This document shows positions 1 to 5,598 of a stretch of 8,551 nt of DNA, piece after piece. A program made the translations under genes and the position numbers. This DNA comes from Prevotellaceae bacterium (GTDB taxonomy: Bacteria; Bacteroidota; Bacteroidia; Bacteroidales; Bacteroidaceae): contig JAUNIK010000100.1 of NCBI GenBank assembly GCA_030523505.1, forward strand, positions 1-8,551. Reading direction: 5' to 3'. The notes beneath the pieces are model-generated. The model had not been told where the DNA came from. It saw only the letters and a program-made list of their open reading frames with translations, and searched no databases. How positions within the stretch are numbered: the first letter of the stretch is position 1; every line of letters starts with the position of its first letter.

Positions 1-25
1 TGGGGCAAATGCAGATTTGACCCCA
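1..25. repeat. Near-perfect inverted repeat (hairpin) at the window edge
   Basis: The left arm TGGGGCAAAT (1-10) pairs completely with the right arm ATTTG-A-CCCCA (15-25). This gives ten base pairs, one bulged A at 20 and the four-base loop GCAG. No T-run follows it on the + strand, so it does not look like an intrinsic terminator in that direction. It could be the end of an upstream gene's terminator, an operator, a leader RNA hairpin, or one arm of a longer inverted repeat cut by the window start. The pairing is seen directly; the function is unknown. Confidence 0.55.
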
Positions 26-33
26 CCAAGCAC

Positions 34-62
34 AGAAGACCGTCAACGAAAGAAGACTGTCA
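34..62 (+). repeat. Short direct repeat upstream of the first gene
   Basis: AGAAGACCGTCA at 34-45 recurs as AGAAGACTGTCA at 51-62, matching at 11 of 12 bases. The copies start 17 bases apart and end 22 bases before the first start codon. Tandem half-sites in a leader could be a regulator binding site or a simple duplication. No promoter was recognised around them, so the role is open. Confidence 0.4.
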
Positions 63-84
63 GCACAGAAAGTGGTAAATAATT

Positions 85-708
85 ATGATAGTGAAAAGAA
101 CAAGAGCAATTTTATTCGCCCTGGCAATGATCGTTAGTTGCCTGGTGGTGGATAGTGCACATGCACAGGTAGCACTTAAGACTAATTTCCTCTATGATGC
201 TACTACTACACCAAACCTTGGTGTGGAAGTTGGTTTGTCCCGCAAATCTACATTCCAGGTAGTCTATGGTCTCAACCCATGGAAGTTCAATACCGTTGAG
301 CATGGTGAGCGCAAACTCAACCACTGGCTCGTGATGCCTGAATATCGCTGGTGGACTTGTACAAAGTTCAACGGCCATTTCTTTGGTGTTCATGCTATGG
401 GTGGCCAGTTCAACGCAGCAAATGTTGACTTCCCATTCATGCCAGGAGTATTCTTCGGCGGTGCCGACCTTATCAAAGGTCTAAAGGACTATAGCTATGA
501 TGGCAAGTATCTCGGTGGTGGTATCACCTACGGTTACCAGTGGATTCTCAACCGCCATTTCAACCTCGAGGCTGAGATTGGCGTAGGTGTTGATCACATC
601 TGGTACAACAAGTATGAGTGTGGCGACTGCGGTCCAAAGCTCGCTATCGGTCAGACCAACTATGCCGGTGTCACAAAAGTAGGTATCTCATTGCTTTATC
701 TGTTCTAA
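85..708 (+). CDS. DUF3575 family protein, probable outer-membrane beta-barrel of the fimbria locus
   Basis: This 207-residue protein has a signal peptide: basic start, hydrophobic stretch at about 8-22, and a likely cleavage after AHA at 27. The mature start, ALKTNFLYDATTTPNLG (30-46), followed by NPW (64-66), PEYRWW (85-90) and GHFFGVH (97-103), matches my knowledge of the DUF3575 family. Alternating polar and hydrophobic strands, a glycine-rich segment near 143-150 and a C-terminal phenylalanine suggest a small outer-membrane beta-barrel. A CGDC pair lies at 179-182. The family has no established biochemical function, but such genes commonly sit beside fimbrillin genes in Bacteroidales. Here the gene opens the locus and the DUF3868 gene follows after 20 bases, which suggests co-expression and perhaps one envelope complex. 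An in-frame TAA at 76-78 limits the start to ATG 85 or a later codon; a GTG at 91 is possible but less likely. Family assignment is fairly sure; the barrel and the role in fimbria assembly are inference. Confidence 0.85.
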   Translation: MIVKRTRAILFALAMIVSCLVVDSAHAQVALKTNFLYDATTTPNLGVEVGLSRKSTFQVVYGLNPWKFNTVEHGERKLNHWLVMPEYRWWTCTKFNGHFFGVHAMGGQFNAANVDFPFMPGVFFGGADLIKGLKDYSYDGKYLGGGITYGYQWILNRHFNLEAEIGVGVDHIWYNKYECGDCGPKLAIGQTNYAGVTKVGISLLYLF

Positions 709-712
709 TTTG

Positions 713-720
713 AAAGGAGA
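713..720 (+). promoter_or_regulatory. Strong Shine-Dalgarno of the DUF3868 gene
   Basis: AAAGGAGA ends 8 bases before the ATG at 729, at ideal spacing. It supports that start codon. It stands out because none of the other five genes here has a comparable site and Bacteroidota usually initiate without one. Confidence 0.75.
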
Positions 721-728
721 CACATACA

Positions 729-2261
729 ATGAAGAAGATTTTATCAATCATCATCCTTGCTGCTACATGTCTCAACATGATGGCAGATAACAAGAAGCAT
801 GGCATCGTTGCTGAGAATGTCAATGTAGAAGACAACGGTCAGAAGGTGTTCGCCTCATTCGACCTTGTTCTCGATGGTCTTCGCATGGGCACAAACCAGC
901 AGTTCTTTATCACACCTTATGTAGAAGGTGCCAATGGCAGAACCGTATTCCCAACAATTCTCGTCAATGGCCGCAACATGCAGTATATCTACGAGCGTGG
1001 CGGTTTGAGCCGTAATGTGAAAGAGGAATACCCTAATATATATAAGGTAATAAAGCGCGAGAATGGCAAGCCACAGTCTATCACATACACCGAGGCAGTT
1101 CCACTTGCTCCTTGGATGACTAATGGCGACATGACCTTCCATCTTGCCATCGACTCATGTGGTTGTGGTAAGTTCAGAGGCAACGACATTCTCGATCCTA
1201 TCGTTTACGCTCCAATCCCAGAGCCAGAACCAGAACCAATCCCTGAGCCACTTCCAGAGCCAGAACCAGTAAGAAGATACTGCTGTTTCCACACAGCTTA
1301 TATCACTCCTCCTGTAACCGAGCTCCCTGTTTCAATCCACGAGGGTAAAGCACAGGTACAGTTCGAGGTGAACCATATCGAGCTCCACACTGAGCCATAC
1401 CTCTGCAAGAGCGGTCAGATTATCGACAACCGTGCTCAGTTGCAGATCATCAACGACTCTATCGCTTATGCTTTGAAGGATCCAAATGTTGAGATCCAGA
1501 GCATCAACATCTGCGGTTATGCATCACCAGAGTCACCTTACACCCACAACGATTATCTTGCAAGCAACCGTTCACGCGTACTTGCTGAGTACCTCGGTTA
1601 TCGCTATAACCTCCCTCGTGAGCGCAGCACATATAATGCTGTGACAGAGAACTGGGAAGGTTTCCGCCAGCAGGTAATGGAGGCTCACGATATCAACGAG
1701 TATGAGCGCTATCAACTCCTCGGTCTTATCGACCTCCCAGCTTACGGTCCTGCTGACTACGATGCAAAGGAGAACATCCTGAAGACCGATCCACGCTTTG
1801 CACGACTCTATCGTGAGAAGATTCTCCCTCTCTGGTTCCCAATGCTGCGTTGTACAAAGTTCACTATCAAGACTCAGCTCAAGCCTACATCCGACGAGAA
1901 GTTGGCAGAGATTATCAAGACACGTCCAGAGATGTTGAGCCTCAACCAGATGTTCCGTGTTGCTCGCCTCTATCGTGAGGGATCTTACGAGTTCAACCAG
2001 ACCTTCGAGACAGCACTCCGTTTCTATGCTGACGATCCAATTGCCAACCTCAATGCAGCCATCGTTGCTATCAATGAGCAGGACTATGAACTTGCAGCCC
2101 GTCTGCTCGTGAAGGCAGGCGACAGCCCAGAGGCAGAGAATGCTCGTGGTATCGTTGCTGCCCAGAATGGCGATTACGAGTCGGCTTTGGAGCACTTCAT
2201 CATGGCTACTCCTCTCCCAGAGGCAAAGTACAACAGAATCGAACTTAAAAATAATAAATAA
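729..2261 (+). CDS. DUF3868 / OmpA-like / TPR periplasmic protein of the fimbria locus
   Basis: This 510-residue secreted protein begins with a signal peptide (MKKILSIIILAATCLNMMA, cleaved at about 19). Residues of roughly 20-145 fit the DUF3868 domain found at the N-terminus of such Bacteroidales proteins. A rigid Pro-Glu linker spans 162-180. The C-terminal half contains an OmpA-type peptidoglycan-associating segment, GYASPES (263-269) followed by ND at 274-275 and RSRVLAEYL (281-289). Residues of about 436-500 look like TPR helical hairpins (for example NAAIVAINEQDYELAARLL). The architecture suggests a periplasmic protein linking an outer-membrane partner to the cell wall, plausibly the barrel encoded just upstream. 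The position that is the cell-wall-binding aspartate in E. coli OmpA appears to be serine (266), while the arginine (281) is kept. The start is fixed by a strong Shine-Dalgarno. Domain calls are good; the role in fimbria assembly is inference from context. Confidence 0.85.
   Translation: MKKILSIIILAATCLNMMADNKKHGIVAENVNVEDNGQKVFASFDLVLDGLRMGTNQQFFITPYVEGANGRTVFPTILVNGRNMQYIYERGGLSRNVKEEYPNIYKVIKRENGKPQSITYTEAVPLAPWMTNGDMTFHLAIDSCGCGKFRGNDILDPIVYAPIPEPEPEPIPEPLPEPEPVRRYCCFHTAYITPPVTELPVSIHEGKAQVQFEVNHIELHTEPYLCKSGQIIDNRAQLQIINDSIAYALKDPNVEIQSINICGYASPESPYTHNDYLASNRSRVLAEYLGYRYNLPRERSTYNAVTENWEGFRQQVMEAHDINEYERYQLLGLIDLPAYGPADYDAKENILKTDPRFARLYREKILPLWFPMLRCTKFTIKTQLKPTSDEKLAEIIKTRPEMLSLNQMFRVARLYREGSYEFNQTFETALRFYADDPIANLNAAIVAINEQDYELAARLLVKAGDSPEAENARGIVAAQNGDYESALEHFIMATPLPEAKYNRIELKNNK
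1212..1268 (+). repeat. Pro-Glu repeat linker within the DUF3868/OmpA-like gene
   Basis: Residues 162-180 alternate proline with glutamate, broken only by Ile and Leu, and are encoded by reiterated CCA-GAG/GAA codons. Such segments form stiff extended spacers in envelope proteins. Here it separates the DUF3868 domain from the OmpA-like half and may set a fixed distance across the periplasm. The repeated codons could also allow length variation between strains. Confidence 0.8.
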
Positions 2262-2299
2262 ACTCAATTATTAATTCTTTTACAAACACATTTAATTTT

Positions 2300-4198
2300 A
2301 TGAAAAAGCAATTTTTCTTTTCAATGCTCGCAGCCGCAATGCTCGTAGGCTGTAGCAGCGAGGAAGTGTTGACCGAAAAAGGCAATTTCAATTATGATTT
2401 CGCAGAAGGTCAGCCAGCTTACATCGCAGTAGGTCTTGCAATGCCAGGTGATGCTGGTACTCGTGCAAACGATGACTTCCACGATGGTGATGCAACAGAG
2501 TACGAAGTAAAGAGCGGTCGTCTTGTAATCTTCAAGGGTGCTACCGAGGCTACTGCAAAACTCGTTCAGCAGATAGACATCACAGAAGGCCTTACATTTG
2601 CTCTTGATGGTACTAGCAATCAAATCACTTCTACAAGCCAGAAGTTTGTTGCAGAGATCAAGGATCCTTCACTTGGCGTAAATGACAAGCTCTATGCTTA
2701 CGTAATCCTGAACGACAAGGATAACGCAACCAATCTTGACTATACAGCTGGTACTCCTTTCACTGTATTTAGCCAGAAGGTTCTCAAGGCCATCGGTATC
2801 AAGAACGAGACTACTGGTTTCGGCGGACTCGGCGACAACGGCCTTGTAATGACAAGCGTACCTCTTTCAACAACAGCAGGTGGTACACAGGCTGCTACAG
2901 GCACTCCTTTCACCCTTACTCCAATCGAGGCTTCAGCTGTTTACAAGACTGCAGAAGAGGCTAAGGCTGGTGACCAGGTAGCTTGCTGCTATGTAGAGCG
3001 TGCTGCAGTTAAGGTTGAGGTTAAGGTTAACGAGATTACTGACCCAGCAGACAAAACTCTCAAGATTGGTGAGGTTACATGGGCTCTCGGTAACGTAAAC
3101 AACGACGCTTCTGGTTACTACAACACCCGTCAGTTCGATGCTGCTTGGATGCCTCTGAACAACGCTTTGGCTCCAAAAACTACGACAAAGCATCGTTTCG
3201 TATGCGAATATCCTCTCTTCGCTACAGAGCACATGAAGGGCTATCGTACATATTTCGGCAGCGACGTAAACTACGATGGTAACAAAGGTCTTGTAAACTC
3301 ACAGGTTACAGAATACCCACTCGCTAACAACGGTGTTACTTACACATACGAGAACACATTCGATGAGAACAACCAGAAATTCATGAACACTACATTCGTA
3401 GGTCTCCGCATTGTCCTCAACGGTGGTAAGACATTCTACACTGTAAAAAGCGATGATAACACTGCTCTCGATGAGGAAAACTTGAAGAACGCTCTTATTA
3501 ACAACGTAGATGCTCAGATTGGCGTGACATACGTTAAGGAGCTTATCGCTAAGATTGAGACTGCACTTAAGGCTACACTTGCTGATGACGCTACTGCAAC
3601 CTTCAAGTTGGGCTATGAGGTTGCTCTTGGCGCAAAGAATGAGTTCAACCAGTTGACTTACACTGTGACCCTCAAGGTGACAGATCCTGATGGTACTACA
3701 GAGGCAGCAATTAAGGCACTTACTGTTGATGGTAAGAAGGTGGAAGATATCCTCGCAGAGAACTTGGCTGCTCGTGAAGATGTAACTCCTGAGGTTGCTA
3801 CAGAGTACACTAACGGTGTAACTTACTACGCTACTCGTATTGCTCACTTCGGTGATGCTGAAACTCCATGTAGCACAACTACAGCAGCATACAACGAGTA
3901 CGATATGATTTACCCTACTAATGGTGTAAGCTTGGACGGAAAGACTTACGGTACTGACCGTGCAAACGCATGGCTCGGCCGTTGGGGTATCGTTCGTAAC
4001 AACTGGTATTCACTCGAAATCACTAAAATTGAGGGTATCGGTGATGCTACTCCTCTCAACTACGATGGCAAGACAACTGGTCCTGATGGTGATAACCCTG
4101 GTGAGACTCCAGATGATAACCCAAAACCAAAGTACTACATCTCTGCTCACATCCATATCACTCCATGGGTTCTGCGTACACAGCAGGTAGAGCTCTAA
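2300..4198 (+). CDS. Mfa1-type major fimbrillin lipoprotein
   Basis: This 632-residue lipoprotein is the probable shaft subunit of a type V pilus. The signal peptide ends in lipobox LVGC with Cys18, followed by SSEE, an acidic pattern typical of surface-exported Bacteroidota lipoproteins. A Thr-Arg-Ala site at 54-56 matches where the P. gingivalis fimbrillins are cut to free the mature N-terminus. Fimbrillin marks include EYEVKSGRLVIF (67-78), VERAAVKVEVKV (232-243), YENTFD (350-355), GVTYYATRIAHFGD (506-519) and IVRNNWYSLEITKIEG (564-579). The C-terminus, IHITPWVLRTQQVEL (618-632), would be the donor strand. Between 384 and about 500 lies a segment not expected in the core fold. Codons are rich in GCT, GGT, CGT and AAC, consistent with high expression. 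The gene follows the DUF3868 gene by 38 AT-rich bases without a Shine-Dalgarno, and a terminator-like hairpin follows it. It is larger than P. gingivalis Mfa1 (about 563 residues). The family is firm; the major-subunit role comes from position, size and codon use. Confidence 0.88.
   Translation: MKKQFFFSMLAAAMLVGCSSEEVLTEKGNFNYDFAEGQPAYIAVGLAMPGDAGTRANDDFHDGDATEYEVKSGRLVIFKGATEATAKLVQQIDITEGLTFALDGTSNQITSTSQKFVAEIKDPSLGVNDKLYAYVILNDKDNATNLDYTAGTPFTVFSQKVLKAIGIKNETTGFGGLGDNGLVMTSVPLSTTAGGTQAATGTPFTLTPIEASAVYKTAEEAKAGDQVACCYVERAAVKVEVKVNEITDPADKTLKIGEVTWALGNVNNDASGYYNTRQFDAAWMPLNNALAPKTTTKHRFVCEYPLFATEHMKGYRTYFGSDVNYDGNKGLVNSQVTEYPLANNGVTYTYENTFDENNQKFMNTTFVGLRIVLNGGKTFYTVKSDDNTALDEENLKNALINNVDAQIGVTYVKELIAKIETALKATLADDATATFKLGYEVALGAKNEFNQLTYTVTLKVTDPDGTTEAAIKALTVDGKKVEDILAENLAAREDVTPEVATEYTNGVTYYATRIAHFGDAETPCSTTTAAYNEYDMIYPTNGVSLDGKTYGTDRANAWLGRWGIVRNNWYSLEITKIEGIGDATPLNYDGKTTGPDGDNPGETPDDNPKPKYYISAHIHITPWVLRTQQVEL
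3449..3799 (+). other. Apparent inserted domain in the major fimbrillin
   Basis: Residues 384-500 sit between two recognisable C-terminal fimbrillin strands: FVGLRIVLNGGKTFY just before and NGVTYYATRIAHFGD just after. In the family these normally follow each other closely. The segment reads as helix (about 390-427, acidic and Ala/Leu/Ile-rich), then strands near 433-460, then another helix near 467-491. This resembles a small alpha/beta domain. Its boundaries are estimates from reading the protein, not from an alignment. Confidence 0.5.
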
Positions 4199-4223
4199 TT
4201 TGAATCTAATTTAACTATATACT

Positions 4224-4259
4224 GGCGTGGTGCTTGCACCATCAGGCACCACGCCTTTT
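4224..4259 (+). terminator. Terminator-like hairpin after the major fimbrillin gene
   Basis: GGCGTGGTGC (4224-4233) and GCACCACGCC (4246-4255) form a perfect ten-base-pair, GC-rich stem around a 12-base loop, followed directly by TTTT (4256-4259). It starts 26 bases after the fimbrillin stop codon. The T-run is short, so termination may be partial and allow read-through into the anchor gene. The loop carries a second GCACC (4236-4240) that can pair with GGTGC of the left arm to give a smaller competing hairpin. Confidence 0.8.
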
Positions 4260-4292
4260 ACTCATACCCCCAATTATTAATAAAAAAACTCA

Positions 4293-5510
4293 ATGAAGCG
4301 TTTTCATCTATTCATAACAGCCACAGTATTCATGTGCATCGCAACAATGCTTGGTGCTTGCACAATGATGGAAGAGGAAGATTGTTCAGACTGTCCTTCA
4401 GGACTCTATGTGAACTTCGTCTACGACTACAACATACAACGAGCTGACATGTTCAAGGATCATGTCGGTTATGTGACTGTATATGTTTACGACGAAAGCG
4501 GCAAGAAGGTTGCAGAGAAGAGCATCGGCAATGTTGATGGTTACACTCCACTCAACGACTACGGCTATCCAATGCATTTCTCAGAGCAGGAACTTCCTAC
4601 AAACCACAGATACTATCTCCAGGCTGTAGCAATGCAGAAAGACTGGGATGACGCTCTGCGTACCCCTGGTGCAAAATACCACCGTACTGCTGTCAGCCAA
4701 CTCTATGACCTTAAAATTGATCTCGACCACGACAAATACGCCATTCCTGGAGCACCTGCAACAGGGCCTCACGCAGTGAGCAACGCAGCTCCACTCGACA
4801 CCCTCTGGCACACACTCAAGGTAATGCCACAGGAACCATACTACGGATACGAGGAGAAGGCGCCTCTTAAAACAACAGCCCCATATTCCATCTATCCAAT
4901 GGAAGACCAGATGGTAACGCTCAAAGAAGGCTATGCCACATACGCTACCGTCTCACTCATTCGTGATACAAAACATCTCAATCTCACGATTCATCAAATC
5001 GACGAACCAGCGGACATCTACGCTTCAGATTTCGAGGTTACCATTGTTGATGACAATGCAACTCTCTCTTTCGACAATAGCGTAATTCCATCAGATTCGC
5101 TTCAATATACTCCATACGCTACATGGACCACCACATTCGGTGAAAACGGACTCGGAATAGAATACGGTCCACGCCCTAAGGCAGTCGATAACACCGATGT
5201 AATATCTCGCGCTGCACATTATGACTTGATGTTCAATCGCCTGATGTTCAACAGCAATAGCGAAAAGTCAGCAAAACTCTGTATTCGCAATCGCGACACA
5301 AAGGAGATTGTTGGTTACTTCAACCTTCCTCATATGCTTGCAGAGGGCCGCACAGCATGGGAACTCTACCACTATACCCCACAGGAATATCTCGACCGTG
5401 AGTACAACTACAAGCTCGAACTTTTCCTGCTGGATGGCAAGTGGAAATACATGGACATCCATATTGATGTGCTCTCGTGGACAAGACGCCTACAGAATGT
5501 AGAATTCTAA
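4293..5510 (+). CDS. FimB/Mfa2-type fimbrial anchor lipoprotein
   Basis: This 405-residue lipoprotein has a signal peptide with lipobox LGAC (Cys23), followed by TMMEEED, an acidic surface-export-like pattern. The mature start carries the Mfa2 family hallmark: CSDCPSGLYVNFVYDYN (31-47), then ADMFKDHVGYVTVYVYDESG (51-70). Family members stay lipid-bound at the outer membrane, cap the base of the fibre and limit its length. Consistent with this, no Arg-Ala site lies in the short segment right after the lipid cysteine, unlike in the three fimbrillin-like neighbours. The C-terminus, IHIDVLSWTRRLQNVEF (389-405), resembles that of the major fimbrillin. P. gingivalis Mfa2 is about 324 residues, so this one is longer. 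It lies 94 bases after the fimbrillin gene and beyond the hairpin, suggesting lower expression. The ATG follows an A-rich leader without a Shine-Dalgarno. Family call is strong; the length-control function is carried over from homologues. Confidence 0.88.
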   Translation: MKRFHLFITATVFMCIATMLGACTMMEEEDCSDCPSGLYVNFVYDYNIQRADMFKDHVGYVTVYVYDESGKKVAEKSIGNVDGYTPLNDYGYPMHFSEQELPTNHRYYLQAVAMQKDWDDALRTPGAKYHRTAVSQLYDLKIDLDHDKYAIPGAPATGPHAVSNAAPLDTLWHTLKVMPQEPYYGYEEKAPLKTTAPYSIYPMEDQMVTLKEGYATYATVSLIRDTKHLNLTIHQIDEPADIYASDFEVTIVDDNATLSFDNSVIPSDSLQYTPYATWTTTFGENGLGIEYGPRPKAVDNTDVISRAAHYDLMFNRLMFNSNSEKSAKLCIRNRDTKEIVGYFNLPHMLAEGRTAWELYHYTPQEYLDREYNYKLELFLLDGKWKYMDIHIDVLSWTRRLQNVEF

Positions 5511-5598
5511 AAGTCCCCCGACAACCCGAAAGGGAAAAAGAAATTAAATAGTTGAATAAATAATAAAATAGGTATTGAAAGCCTATATCAATATAAAA
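5511..5598 (+). other. AT-rich gap before the second fimbrillin gene
   Basis: This 88-base gap has only weak structure. CCC-GAAA-GGG (5525-5534) could form a tiny hairpin. ATAGG/CCTAT (5568-5572, 5582-5586) and TATTGA/TCAATA (5573-5578, 5588-5593) are overlapping short inverted repeats just before the start codon that cannot form together. No T-run terminator and no TTTG/TAnnTTTG promoter was recognised. Confidence 0.3.

Noticed and set aside
1572..2267. Long open frame (231 codons) on the minus strand inside the DUF3868/OmpA-like gene
   Set aside because: It lies fully antisense to a gene with clear domains, its translation is Leu/Cys/Val-rich without signal or motif, and it looks like a shadow of the biased codons opposite.
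3299..3847. Minus-strand open frame (182 codons) inside the major fimbrillin
   Set aside because: Antisense shadow: Ser/Cys/Leu-rich with no recognisable domain, opposite a well-supported gene.
4199..4223. Possible promoter (TTTG followed by TATATAC) after the major fimbrillin
   Set aside because: Spacing and the -7 element do not fit the Bacteroidota TTTG/TAnnTTTG pattern, and it would lie before the terminator-like hairpin.
5575..5598. Eight-codon N-terminal extension of the second fimbrillin from a TTG
   Set aside because: The ATG at 5599 gives a standard lipoprotein signal peptide; the extension would place extra residues ahead of it and has no Shine-Dalgarno.
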